A DNA stretch of 64,000 bases from Solenopsis invicta. Its lineage: Eukaryota; Arthropoda; Insecta; Hymenoptera; Formicidae. The first letter of the stretch is position 1, and every line of letters begins with the position of its first letter. Shown here in pieces: positions 50,591 through 63,391 of this stretch. A program made the translations under genes and the position numbers. The stretch lies in NCBI RefSeq assembly GCF_016802725.1, contig NC_052679.1:4650001-4714000 (forward strand), written 5' to 3'. Below the pieces are notes generated by a model that had not been told where the DNA came from, made no database searches, and saw nothing but the letters and a program-made list of their open reading frames with translations.

Positions 50591-50812
50591 TTCGAAAAGA
50601 ACGACTTTTCGCTGAAGTAACTAAAAATTTAGCTAGATACGTATCCGTAAATAATCTTGTTGGCTTTTCAAAATAATTATGTAAAACGCTCAAGCTAAAA
50701 TGTCAAAATTTTTTGTAGCATTATTATCACGCGAAGCATTCTACATAATTATTTTGATGGACTAACACAGTTATTTTCTAACATATTTTTAGCGAAACCG
50801 TTCTTTCCGTGC
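50591..50812 (-). mobile_element. hairpin MITE family A, copy 7
   Basis: The left end GAAAAGAACGACTTTTCGCT and the right end AGCGAAACCGTTCTTTCCGT are inverted repeats. The arms contain TCAAAATAATTATGTAAAACG and ACATAATTATTTTGATGGAC. The centre (AAAATGTCAAAATTTTTTGT) is in reverse orientation. At 222 bp, this is the only copy outside 17-30 kb. Confidence 0.8.
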
Positions 50813-52961
50813 AAAACGATTCAACGTCTAAAAATTGAATTTTTATAGATCAGTAGAATATTTATTAAAATAGATATCATTATTTTAAAATTTTGAATAT
50901 CTCTCCTTAAAATTAATGAAAGAACTGCGATATTCATAAAAATGATATAGAGATAATATATTTCTTGATGTATTTAACAAAGGGAGAAGACAAAGAACCT
51001 ACTAAAGGATTTATGTAAGCTTAATCTGGGGAAGGGAAAAAATTCCGTCTCATTTTGAGAGTGAAGAAATTTTTTCCCCACAATCGCCGTCTGTTCTTTA
51101 ATCTTGCAGCGGATGGGATTTATGAAAATTCCCGATCGATTCTAGGACGATGACACACGTTGAGTAGGATCCCCGTGGAATCGTGAGACAAATCCCCTTT
51201 GACTTTCGTACACCTCCGGCACAAAGATCGCGGTCGTTTTAATTTTGTACTCGCCGGCGCGCAGGAAACAAACAACAACAACAATCCAACAACAGTCGAA
51301 CGAATACGAACGACATGGCGAAGTAGTTCTAATAACAAAGAAAAATAATGTGGTGAAACAATACCTGCGAGATAAATCGGGCGTCGCCCGAGAATGCTCG
51401 CTTCGCTGAATATCTTGCAACAATACACGTACGAAAGCTCTTTTCCCTTCGGTTTTAAGACCTATGTTGCTCTATAACTCACAGTGCTTTTTAGTTACGG
51501 AACTATTCGCAACTTTTACGTTGATTAGCTAATTTTAGAGACACTCGTGCAAACCTTCGCGCGTAATCAGGATGCTATTGTCGACGATTCGGGCGCGACG
51601 AGGAACGGTTCGGGAACGGCTGAGTGCAACACTGTTCCGCAACGCGTTGCACGCGATATTGCTTGCGTTACATGCGTCGCTGCAATTTCGACGAATTATC
51701 GGGGGCGCGATGCGAGGACGGGGATGTGAAGTCAGGGATACGAGGAGGAGGGCACGCGGCCGCTGATTCACGCGTAGTTGTTTCTACGGACATGATCGAA
51801 AGGGTCAGTCTGACCCGGTCTATGGATAATTTAACTCACAGGGTGAGCCTGTGTGTACGTGTGAATGGGTTACATAATTGGTGATGACAGGCCGTCAGGC
51901 GACGACAGGCATTCACCTTACCAAGAAAGGAAGAGAGATAGAGCATCGAGTTCGAGGACTCGTAACTCAGTCCTTCGCAGGCGTTGACGGCTCTCCCGTG
52001 ACGCTTCCTCTCAACTTGACGCGACACAATGACGTGCAAGCAAATTCCGCGAGCTTCCGTTCGTATGCCTGAACTTCTGGCTTTCTTTTAACGTGAATTT
52101 TCTCCTCGCCATCGGGGAACTCTCCGAACTGTCGAGCTGGCGAACTCTTCGAATTTTCGAGTTTTACAGAGCTACAAGAGCTACCGAGCTTGCGAGTTTT
52201 TAATGATATTCCAAGCTCACGCGAAACTCGCGCGATGCGGATGATCGCAGCTTACGGATTTAATGAGATACAGAATATAAGTGGCTGGTAGATACGTTCT
52301 TCAATTTGCGCGGGACTTAAGCTCCTTTACGAAGATCGCGCATAATATGAATACTAATCGATCCTCCGGTCCGAGGCGGCGGCGCCGCACGCGCGGACTT
52401 TATTCCGCTAAATGAATGATCCTCAAGCTTTTCTGTCTGAGAAGTTCTTACCCAGAGCGATGAAATCTAACTTTTAACAAGCCGCATTGTCGCGCGTATT
52501 CTTTGATTTAACAAACGCTTCACGAATAAAATATCTGCGCCTACTTATATATATATATATATAAATAGGTAAATGAGATATTCGTTCAAAATTTGCCAAA
52601 TGCTTTAGTTTATCTCCGAGCCTAAAAACTAGTAAACGAATTGCTCGAGGCCAAACTGACTGCACGAACAAGATTATCCATTGATGATTTTTTAGTTTCG
52701 CTCAAACATCTTTCTCTTGTGAGCGTAATCATGCTGAAAAGCTGGGAATGTAATGAAAACGGCATTCGTGTATCTCCAGGAAGCGTGAAAATATGTTCAG
52801 CACATACGGTATCCTCCTCTCTTAATCTTCACATATAAAAACATACGAACATACACGCATACACACGCGTGCATGACGAACGCATGGTAATCCTATCTCG
52901 CAGTGAAGAAGCTCGAGCGCGAGCCCGGCATATCACCGGTCGATTCGATTCAATTACGAGA

Positions 52962-52965
<4 letters not shown>

Positions 52966-53002
<37 letters not shown>
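52966..53002. repeat. (CT)18 microsatellite
   Basis: Thirty-seven bases of uninterrupted CT. Confidence 0.95.
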
Positions 53003-53004
<2 letters not shown>

Positions 53005-54570
53005 GACTGCTGCGCATGCAACGCCAGACAGACGCACGACGCGTCTTTTGCGCGATGCGCCAATTCGCATCCGGCTGCACGTCGGCCCTACCACCGGTTT
53101 TGGCGAACGTTGAATACGCCAGCTGTCCCGCCATCGTTCCGGCAGTGATATACTCGCGAACGCGACCTAAGAGGAAAATAATAAAGGGAGAATCCCACGG
53201 GAGGTGGATGATGCGAGAGGGAGCGTCACAGTGTTTCTCATTTAGATAATTTTAGATATGTTTGATCACCGCGAGGATAATTGGTGGAAAATGGATTCGC
53301 AACGGGGTAAATGACAATCATCCCCGACTCGTTTGAGTACTTTCAGATATTTACAACTTAGTACTATTAAAGTTAAAGATCTTCAGAATGTGCTTACACG
53401 CTAGCGCTTTTTAGATCTTTATGCCTTTGAATCGTCAAAGATTTTCTGATTCTTCAGGCTTATACGAGACTTTCTCGGATTCTTACATTTTCTATTCTTT
53501 GCGCTGTAAACGTCTTTGAATCGTTCGAATCCAAAGCTATTTTGATTTTTATACCACTGAGAGTTCTCAATCCTTCTTCGGGACTTCGCGAAAGCTTTGC
53601 AGTTTTAAATCTCTGCACCTTCGTATAGATTTTTAACTTTGTGCCAGCTTAAATTGCACCGTCGAATGCGGATAGACGCCGATAAAACCGGAGTTTACGC
53701 ACGACGTTCTGTTTTGACGCAAGCGCGCGGACTAATGTCAAACAAACCTACATAATTACAACGGAATCGCGTCGGAGGGGAAATTGAGAAACCCTGTTCG
53801 AGAGATATGCGTATCGCACGAAATGCGGCCGTTATCGCAGTCGCATTCCATTGTACTCTCGCAGACAGTGTTATTACCCTAACCGTCCATAATTACGTCA
53901 TCGTCATTGTCCCCGTGCATGTATTCCCATAAATGCCACGAGCCCTTGGCGCCCAGCGGTCCCTCCGGAGTCCACGATTTCTCTCCTCTCCTCTCCCTCC
54001 CTCCCTACCTCCCTCTATCTCTCTCTACGCTTCCTTCCTGCTTACGCACCATCGTTAGATTCGCGATATTCACGCAAATGACTATGCGGCGAGGTCGGTT
54101 CGCCAACCAACACGCGCGGCACACGTAGACACGCGACGCGATGCGTCACCGTTTACCTGTATCTGCATAGCACTGAGTACCCGAATACCGCAGTGCATGC
54201 GTACGCGCGTGCAACACACATACATATGTGCACTAAGAGATTCCTGCGCGTCCTACCATATATACATTCGCGTTTCTACATTACTCGAGCACGAACACGC
54301 GCTATCGCATTGCACGGTCGCGTACTGACGGCGTGATGCATCCACGTGCATTAATATAGTCTTAGTCGACTCGTAACGTTCGTGCTAAAGTAGTCAGACA
54401 CATCGGAAATGATCCTGTGTCAAAATATAGCGACATAAGATAAAATACGACGATAATTTCGATCGTGAGATCTCGTATCCGCTCCGAGCTACCCTTGAAA
54501 GATACTTTGCTCCAAAAGTTCTTTTAATTTTGGTCGACACTGATGATACGAAATTAATAGGCAAATTTGT

Positions 54571-54712
54571 GCCCATTTTTATCAATGTAGATTAACTCTA
54601 ATCTCAGTTTAATATTTTTGATCTCTTTTGATCTCTTTTTAATTCTTAGAACTAGAAGAAAACAAAGAGAAAGTTAAATAGGGATTAAAGTTAATCTACA
54701 TTGATGGGAAAG
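54571..54712. mobile_element. short foldback MITE, about 142 bp
   Basis: CCCATTTTTATCAATGTAG at the left, continuing ATTAACTCTAATCTCAGTTTA, matches the inverse of the right end (CCTTTCCCATCAATGTAG, then ATTAACTTTAATCCCTATTTA). The arms are about 38 bp and highly similar. The centre is an imperfect palindrome of pyrimidine and purine runs. There is no ORF. The family differs from the hairpin MITE copies elsewhere in the window. Confidence 0.7.
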
Positions 54713-55085
54713 GACGTTAAGGATTTAATTTTTGATTAAATATCACGACGTTATAAATGTCGATAGTACATTGGCGATCAAATTTCCCTTAAAAACACCC
54801 TTAACATTTCTCCCAAATCTTACTGTCGTGGTGCACTCGTCACTCCAAAACAACCCTACGGCAATTTCTACAACGCGATCGCGCGTGCACGTGCGAGTAC
54901 ATGCATGTAATACGCGAGCGTACGCACAACGGCACGCGGGTCGATTAGTCGGCATACATGCGGGCTAATGTAACGTTGCGCGCCAGTTATGCTACCATGT
55001 TACGTTGGGTATGCCGACCGCACACTCCGGATAGGCAACCAAGCCGAAGGGCTGAATTGGAGAACCAGCGGGGGTGAACATTCTC

Positions 55086-55088
<3 letters not shown>

Positions 55089-55120
<32 letters not shown>
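55089..55120. repeat. (AG)16 microsatellite
   Basis: Thirty-two bases of perfect AG. Confidence 0.95.
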
Positions 55121-55122
<2 letters not shown>

Positions 55123-58100
55123 CACGAGTGTATGTATGTACGTTACACACCTGATAGGCACGGATACGCTACTTGCGTATTAGACTGCATTTCGTGAATT
55201 ATTGAAGCAATCCTGTGTTCAAGACTCTCTCGTGTGCGACCTCCCCATATTCTCCCTTCCGAACCGGACACAATACGTTCCATCGGTGCGGCATCGAGTG
55301 GGGCGCATCTTCCGGAATCCCCGAATAGATTCTATCGAAGAGAATTATTTCGGTATCCCCTCCTGTTTCTCTCTAGTTTTCCTCTCTCTTTTTCAACGAA
55401 TGATACTCCTCTTTACGTATTGTTCCGCGATTTCTAGATTATTATGCACTGCTGGTTTCTTTTGGGCTTGTCCCATGGTCCAATAGACCACAACGAAAGG
55501 TTTCGAGAATCGAAGCTAGTTCTCCGGAAGGATAGAGAGAGAAAAATAATGAGAAAACGCTTTACAAAACGTACAGCTGTCAACAATTTCGTTCTTCATG
55601 TTTTACTATTAATTTTCAAAAATGGATCCGCTTGCTTTTTATTTATTTATATTGCACGAATTCTATAAAGTGTAATTTACGTGAGATTCGGAGAACTGTG
55701 AAAGATCGCGCTTGCGAGACAATGTTATATACTACGTTAAATACAAACGTATATGAAAGCACAAAACACAGAAAAAGCAAGAGATAGGAGAGACGTGTTG
55801 CTAAAACGGATTGCAATTAATTAGAAGAAAGACAATCTTCCCGCGCGCGTATTTGCAATAGCAAATAAATCCACCCCGTGCCACAAATGTGAAAGCATAT
55901 TCCCGCTTGCGCGACGTGCGCTCGTTTAGAATAACGAGGGGGCCGCGGAATTAAAAAAGAGGAGAGAAAAAAATGCGAGAGAGCGACAGATGCGCCATAG
56001 CGCCCGAGTTTCATAAACGAAATTATGCTAACTACACGCGTTGAAGGAGGCTCGAGTCTCTTCACAATCAAACCGATGGGATGTCGTTCAATGCCTCGTG
56101 CACCGACGTGCACTCTTTTTCTCTCTCTTGCTCATCACGTCTTATTTCTCTCTTCATAGGCTGCGGAGAGTGCAAATTGGTCGCCCGTATTCAGAATAAT
56201 CTAATATACAATCGCAGCTTACGTTCGAACGTCTGTGAAGTTTGTGACACAGAATTAATTTGGTACAAGAAATCGGTTGCGCGAAATTCGCAAATACATC
56301 GAGTTATGTGCACGGACGAGATGCTTCATTTAAAAACGAGTCGAGATACGAATTAAGAGAGAATGTGTCGGTTACAAGAATACCGAAAATTTATTATTAC
56401 CATCATAATGTAAATTTTAATAATAATGATAATTTAAATTTATAATTTCTGATGTATTTATTTTGCAAGATCGATAACGTGAAACTAGTGTACTTTGATG
56501 ATACGCGCTTATTACTTTTTTTTTATTTTATTCACTTTTAATTCACTACCTGGTAATTTTGTTAATATTCCGTCGACAATATTTGCTTTCATTATATCTG
56601 GAAAAAGCGGATATTGTACTCTCACGGGTAGAAAGGCAAACAATTAACTTTTTACTCGATCTTTGTTTTCCATTCAGTTTGGCCCCTCGTAAAACGCAGA
56701 GCCCGATTATGTTTAAACGCGAAGAGACATTTTGTGCGAAAGGCCACGCGCGAGAGCATTAATGCCAGAATTCGAATAAATTAAGACGCGAAGTGACGGC
56801 TGAGGCTTTTAATCACCGTCGCCGTTTAATTACTCCCTCACGTAGCAATAACGCGGACTCCACTGACCTCATTTCCTCAAAACATCATCAGCCGGAGTAT
56901 GGCAACCAGGGCGAACTAATGACGGGGAAAGACCATCACTCGGGGACCGATTGCTCTCCCTTATTGAGCCTCTAAATCGCCCTTACGATCTATATGACGA
57001 CGTCGATGAATCACCATCCAACGTGAAACATCACACGTTTATTAACCTTCCACGTTTGTGATGACTTTCATCATTATCGACAATCTTTGTGTCTTAATCA
57101 TTATAATAATATAATTTAATAACAAGCTGAACGAAGAGTTATGAATCGATTCTATTTTGAGCAATACGCTAGAATTTGAGGGGAAAAGGGAACAGATTGC
57201 AATTAAGCCATCGCTCTACGGAGAAATTGATTTTAACTTGATGAAGAATTTGCCATTGAAATGCTTGTACCAATGACAACGTGGAGTTGTCTGAAGTTCG
57301 ATTCGATCCACGTGTTCGGCCCAAAATACGATAAATGAATTCGCGCCGCGCGCGAAAATTTAATTTCCCGCGCGTAGAACATAATCCTTGCTTAGGAAAT
57401 TGGCTGCTCGATCGCGCTCCTCCGGCTTCATCCCATCCACCCTCGCGATCTTTTGTTGAGCGGCGCACGAGAAGCGGTCCCGACACGAGACACGAGATTC
57501 GCCGTCGCTGATCCGACCGGCCACGCGAAATAAAATAAAACGGATATTAAAACTTGGGCGAGAGCTAATTTCCTCGCGTTTTCAGGCATAATATTCGTTT
57601 CCCCTCTCTTCCTCCACTCCCTCCCCCCTTTCCTCCCACACTTTCCATTCCCTTATCACTGAGTTAAACCATCTATCGGACGAACGGCTCCTGAATATTC
57701 AGCGATGATGAACAGATGCGCGGGCGAGAAAGAGAGACAGGAGAAAGGGGATGCCTGAATAGAGGCAAAATCAAGTTCGGGATTCGAATTTGACGAGTGA
57801 CAGTCACGTTCGGACTACTCTGCAGATTAAAGTCTGCTGCTGGGATGCCGGTGTGACACTTCGAAAATGCAAACTCTTTTTTAAATCTCACGAACATCCT
57901 TAGACACAAGAATCTCGTAACCTAATGCAAATCAATAAAATTACCTGAACGTGTTTATCCGAATAATAATAGCGGTAAAAACTTTTAACAGTACACGCGC
58001 TAAAAAATAATCTACAACGTATTTAATAAATATTTCCTAAAGAGAGAAATTATTAATTTAAATCTTGTCACTCATGCGTCATAAAATCAAGATAACAAAA

Positions 58101-59016
58101 AAAAAGATGTTTATTATCCCACATTATCCCATCAAAATAACATATTGCGTAATTATATTCTTATAACGCGCGCGCGCGTTAGACCAGACTAATATCATTT
58201 AAAAATCCAAGCTTAATCCACAGAAATATACTATGCTTCACGCGTGCCGCTTTGTTGCTACGTCCTGCATCTCACGTTCAAGCAAATTGATCATTCTACC
58301 TCCCAGGTACCAATAAAACTTTATATACCGACGAGCGTAATTATTTCCCCTCGTTCTATTGGAAAATACAAGTTTGTTCAATGCCGTCATTACGGACTCA
58401 CATAGCGTAGTCAAGACGGAGGAACGACGCGAGATCGATCGATCGGCGCATACGGAGGTATCTCGAGGTAACGATCTCGAGGAGGACCGACGATGGTCTG
58501 TCGAAACGACATTAATGCCCGAGATCAAAGGAGAGAGAGAGCCCAGAGGACGCCTCTCTTCATCTACGCACTCGCCAAGGTACAATGCGCCTAGCTTGAG
58601 TGCTCGCGAATCTTCTCGTGAGACGTGGCGAAACTTCGGGGACGCCTTCGTCTTCGCCTCCATTTCTAATCACTTTTGAGATCATTATAACGTGCACCTT
58701 CATATTTGGACGTTTCTCTCTGACTCTCTCTGTTTCTCCTCTCTCCTTCTCTTCTTCGTCGCAAAGATCCTGCCGGATAGTCAAACGGTTAATCACCCGT
58801 TTCACTTATTAACCTTCCTATCCCGTCTCGCTGGTACTTTCATTCAACAGCCACCGCCTCCGTTTCTCTTGCTCTGCGCTACTTGAGGTCCTTGATCCGC
58901 TGTCTCTCAATATTCCGAATGGGATTAGTTACACATGATTATGCGGCGAAACGTGTTCCATCAACGTATCGTAAGATGCGAACTGTCGAGATTCCATTAA
59001 ACTCAAAACACTTCCT

Positions 59017-59156
59017 TACACTATTATACAATGTAAACAAGTGTAAAATTACACTAATAATTCTATAAAACGTGCCTTTTATAACGAAGGCATAGATCGT
59101 GAACATAAATGTGATTTTTACACTTGTTTATATAATTTTACATATTTTACAGTGTA
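59017..59156. mobile_element. short foldback MITE, about 140 bp
   Basis: The left end TACACTATTATACAATGTAA and the right end inverted (TACACTGTAAAATATGTAAA) are similar, and both arms contain AAACAAGTGTAAAA. The loop holds TATAACGAAGGCATAGATCG. It carries no coding sequence and is a third short foldback type, unlike the others in the window. Confidence 0.65.
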
Positions 59157-60081
59157 TAGCTGTATTTTCTAAAATGATTGAAACAAAAATCTTATAACAG
59201 ATAAACCAGAGATTTTAGATAAAGAGCGGATTTTATCATAGCTGCATTAAATTTGCATAAAAATCGATTTTCAAGATTGAATTCACCCTTACTAAATAAG
59301 TAAATAAGTAAATACTTGTCGACGTAATCTGCTTCAACCCTCTCTCTAATTTGCTATTTAACAGCAAGCATCAATGTCCGGAAAACGCTAATCAACAAGA
59401 AACAAAAGACTCCCTGTACCTTGAAAGCCCTCCTGCGAGAGTTCGCTTGCTTTCCCTCGCGAACGTTCGCTCATTAGGCAAATCCCACCCTCCCGGTTCG
59501 TCCCAAAAAAGGCGTCCGTGCCTCTCCTCGGCCTTAGCATACAAATTTATTCGTAAACTTCCACAATTTAAATGTCCGCGGTGTTTCAATCAAGGGGCGT
59601 CGCCGTTCTTCGTCTTCGCTTCTCCCACGCACGTATAAACAACCACCGGATTAGTTTTCCTTCCTTCAAACTTTCATCAGTTCTCTCTCTTTCTCTCTCT
59701 CTCTCTCGGCTTTCTCACTGCCTCCCCCACCTTCTCGTCCCGTAACCGAGATATCAACTTTGGAGGATTTTCGTGTTAGCGCGTCAAATATTAAGCAGTC
59801 TCGTTTTCATGCCGCAACCAGAGGATGGAGGTAGGAGGAGGAGGCAGGGAAGGGCATGCTCGTGCGGTTCTTTAAGAACTTCGGAACAGCTTCGGAACTC
59901 GTTTCGACCTATGATCCCTGTCCTGCTAGCCCAGTATTTCGTAACCCGTAATTATATTTGCTCATTAACCTCCCCTGCCGCCTCATTTTCCATCTTCTGC
60001 ATTGCTTCCCCCGTGTTTCCACGAGGGATGGAAGTTGCCTTCGGGCACACACATACATTCAGAGAAAGAGAGGGTGGGAGG

Positions 60082-60105
60082 GAGAGAGAGAGAGAGAGAG
60101 AGAGA
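60082..60105. repeat. (GA)12 microsatellite
   Basis: A GA run within a longer purine-rich stretch (60060-60120). Confidence 0.9.
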
Positions 60106-63009
60106 AGTGAATCTAGGGAATTTTCGAGGAAAGATCTTCAAAATTAGAGTTAATTCCCAAAGGAAGGAACTCTCTCGTAATTACTATTTAAATCTTCCAC
60201 AGTTTACATTTTTTGATGATATTTAGCTTCTCAGAAATAATGCTAACAAGTTTACGTGTAATCTACTTTGAATAATTTTTAATCTAAAATCTATCCCTTT
60301 CTGTCTCTTTTAATTAATCACGGTAATTAATCGGGATATTTGAAATGGAATTAAGTATGGCCTTTATACGTGACTTCTCTTTTGAATGCGCCATCGCCCG
60401 AAGCAAATGCAGAGATGAACGAGTTTTGTAAATTACCGTTGCTAATGCTGCGTTACATATTTGTTGGATTTCCAACTCGAGATTGCCGGCTTTACAGAGC
60501 ATAACTTACGTATCACACGGGATAGCTGTTAATGTCTCCTCGAGAACTACACTGCCAAATGGAAACTCCGGGTGAACCGAAACTATATCGCAGCGGGCTG
60601 TCGGTAGTTCCCGGATTCGCGCGTGGTTAATGCGCTCCCGAAATTGTTTAAACTTGCTTATGTAAATAAAATTCGCCAAATTTTCGCTTCCGTTCCCGTT
60701 TCGATAAATGATTTCGATAAACGCGATTCGCCGGGGAAGTCCGTCGAAGAGATTTATTGATATTTCACATGAAATTCCATTCGTCCGGCATAATCTGCAG
60801 AATTTCATTATCCTCAAAGTGTTTATAGCCTCGTAAAAACACATTAATGTCCATTATTAAAATCGGAAGGAAAACATTAATTCTTCTTTGCCTCCTCTGC
60901 AACCCGTATCCCTGCTCCGCTATATTTTCGTTCTCGCGAATTAGCTTGGATTATCTGCACATTAATTCTCTCTGCTAGATTGTTGCCGTTCCAATTGCCG
61001 CGGAATGGGGGTTTTCTGGTCGCCTCTGTTAACATTGCGCAATCGAGTCGCGACGGATTAGGCAATGGATAGCGTATTAATTATATTGTTAGCGGACGAT
61101 GCGAAGCTCGGCTCGACCGCGGCGGTTTTTCCGGCGGTTTCGCATCCGGACACAGCAAATTTGCGGATGAAACCGCATGTTATTGGTCGCCAACGCGCCA
61201 GCAGACTTGCCCGCGGACGTGTCTGGCGTAAACTTGTCGGCGGCATTTCGGCCATGCAGAATTTGTTGCGATATTGAGGCGGCACACGAAATTCGCATAT
61301 GGATAAAAACGAATATTTATTCCTCGCTACTTCTGCCACTCTAAAACACATATCCTTTTTCCTTCGCGTTCTAAGAAGATGTGTAAATAACAGTTTTTAT
61401 TAGATTAGAATCGATGTTGTTGCGCGGTTTGATATTTTGCTGAAAAATAAATTTACAGAATGGAACAACGTTTTTAACGGGTGACCACTTTTGTTTTTAT
61501 TTACAACCACATATTTTAATTCATTGTGGAAAATAACTAAATCGAGTATTTTGTTCTGTCCATTTATATAACCTCTTGTTACTGCATCCCATAAAGAAAA
61601 TCGATAAATAAATCCGGCGATCAAAGCTGTCCTTCGTATAAACAATCGTCGAACTAGAAAGCCCGCTTTTTATACTTTCGGGAAATATAAGAAGCGATAG
61701 ATAAGGCGGTGATCCTGTTTTATTGGGACGTAACCGACATGTCGTCGAGGAGAGAGCACGCCGCGATTTTGTTGGTGTAGTGGTGGACTAAAACATCGGC
61801 ACCCTCTATCGAACTAGCTCGTTCTCGCGAAGGTTAAACCGCTTTAAGCTGGCAAGTACATACCAGCCGTCAATCGCACCCTTACGCTCGTTACCCTGAA
61901 AAAATTGCGGCCCGTAAAGGTCCTCCTCGCCTGTTTCACGCCGATCGCCGGTGCAAGGCCATCGATCGACCAGCCCCGAATACCCGCATATTTTAAGTGC
62001 GCGTCATGCACACGCTCCTCGCGCTGGTTTTGACGGTTCTTAAAAACCACTCGAGAAACCTTCGCCCCGCGCGTTTGCGTTTTCCACGAGCGAATTTTCG
62101 TTGCCGTTCCCTTTTCTACCACCAAATCACGATTTGCATAATAACGAACGCGATGGCGGGAAGGGGAAAAAATAAAAAAAAAAACGAGTAGAGAAAGGAA
62201 ATGAGATGGCGAGAGAGGGAAGAATCTCCCGATATCTATCTTCCATTTGAAAATTCAAGGAATGATATGTATGAGATGTGCATTCGTAACGCCTCAAAAT
62301 GGCGAAGTGCAGGCAACCGCGTATCAAAAGCACATCAACCGTCGGTCGTGCTGCGCACTTAAGCGCTAAATAAGGAAACGGCGAACGTTCAAAGTTACAT
62401 AGAACACTCGCAGCCGGTGCTGTTTGTAATTCTGGCTCCCAGATATCGAAAATGGGAAACGTCACGGAGATTCGAGTATCCCCGAGCATCGTGCAAACGT
62501 ATCTCTGGAATAAATCATTTTTTTTTATTCGTGACCGTAAACCCGACTCGTAGATAGGAGCGCCCATCCGTGGTCATAAAGGGTTTTCGACAGGGTTCGT
62601 TCACGAAAGGACTGTTACCCCGGGCTAGAGATCGGGTAAGGATCGATGGTGAATCTCGACGGGGCCCCGTCACTGATAACCGGCCGCCTCGCATGACCGA
62701 ACCGGAATAATGCTCGCTGTATGCTAAACCTCCCTGATAAGCGCGCGCCGACCCCTACGGCGCGATAGCAACAAAACAATATTACCCTCCCTGCGTAGAT
62801 ACGAGATAGATTCGGTTTTACATCGAGCTATCAAACAAATATACCGAACGGATTTCGGGATGGTGCGTAATAACGGTACTCTCGTTATCAATATATAACA
62901 AATAAATAACAAACCGAAAGATTGATGCGCCGACACTCAATGCCTCTCAGACCTCTTCTCCCTTCTTCCGTTGCACTCGTATTGAAATATAATTGAAAAA
63001 TTGACTCAC

Positions 63010-63060
63010 CTACCAGATGCGCAACGAGCGGAGTTACTCAGCCACGAAGCTGCGGTGATA
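63010..63060 (-). CDS. candidate small exon of a - strand gene
   Basis: Read on the - strand, GTTACAG precedes the block and GTGAGT follows it, both good splice sites. The 51 nt (a multiple of three) are open in one frame as ITAASWLSNSARCASG, and this frame joins the candidate upstream exon without a stop. In another frame, joined differently, it reads YHRSFVAE and stops. The acceptor belongs to a repeated sequence (see 63061-63210 and 63392-63533), so it may be fortuitous. The family is not recognised. Confidence 0.3.
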
Positions 63061-63210
63061 CTGTAACACACAAACGTAAGATTTAAAAATTAAAACTGCG
63101 CTCAAAATAATCAATGTATCAAAAGTTAATTCTGACAGGCACATGAAATTTTTAGAATTTTACTTTCAATTAGATATTCAGTAATTTAATCGTATCCGAA
63201 AAATATCTTC
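63061..63210 (-). repeat. diverged repeat, copy 1, inside a candidate intron
   Basis: It begins CTGTAAC and includes CTCAAAATAATCAATGTATC and ACTTTCAATTAGATATTCAG. It aligns in direct orientation with 63392-63533. On the - strand its end forms the splice acceptor of the candidate exon at 63010-63060. The candidate intron as a whole is 63061-63324 (264 nt), with donor GTAAAT. Confidence 0.6.
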
Positions 63211-63324
63211 ACAAAATTCAATTTCTATAAAATTGTATATTTTTTCTTTTTTTAAGTATTTTTTAATTTATTGCGACAAAAAAAAAGACTAGAAATTTTA
63301 TATAAATAAGAAATATGTATTTAC

Positions 63325-63383
63325 CCCAAGGTTGCTCCGTTGGGGCCCGATGCCTCTCCCAGTCCCCCTCCTCCTCTCAGATC
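63325..63383 (-). CDS. candidate Gly-rich exon of a - strand gene
   Basis: On the - strand two tandem acceptors (GTTACAG, then 8 nt further on ATTTACAG) lead into GATCTGAGAGG, and a GTAAAT donor follows at 63324. Using the inner acceptor, the 59 nt read DLRGGGGLGEASGPNGATLG and end in a phase that continues open into the 63010-63060 block. With the outer acceptor (63391) the frame reads FTGSERRRGTGRGIGPQRS. It is CpG- and G-rich against AT-rich flanks, as a short exon would be. No domain is recognised, and the 5' part of the gene would be at higher coordinates. Confidence 0.3.
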
Positions 63384-63391
63384 CTGTAAAT

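Larger units (their letters stand above)
47641..63009. other. region without supported genes
   Basis: No coding exon can be supported on either strand. ORFs are short and several cross repeats. CpG-rich stretches at about 47900-48280, 48650-48850, 51520-52080 and 52850-53250 have promoter-like composition but no accompanying exon. Contents include MITE copy 7, two further short foldback elements, three GA/TC microsatellites, and a CG alternation at about 58166-58180. If the + strand gene has longer isoforms, this would be intron; otherwise it is intergenic. Confidence 0.6.

Noticed and set aside
50275..50676. 133-codon ORF on the + strand
   Set aside because: Its last third is the left arm of MITE copy 7, so the frame is accidental.
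51945..51965. T-arm-like CGAGTTCGAGGACTCG
   Set aside because: Loop and stem lengths do not fit a tRNA T arm, and there is no paired acceptor stem nearby.
53380..53650. apparent quasi-repeats of CTTTGAATCGT and similar words
   Set aside because: Spacing and sequence are too irregular to define a repeat unit by eye.
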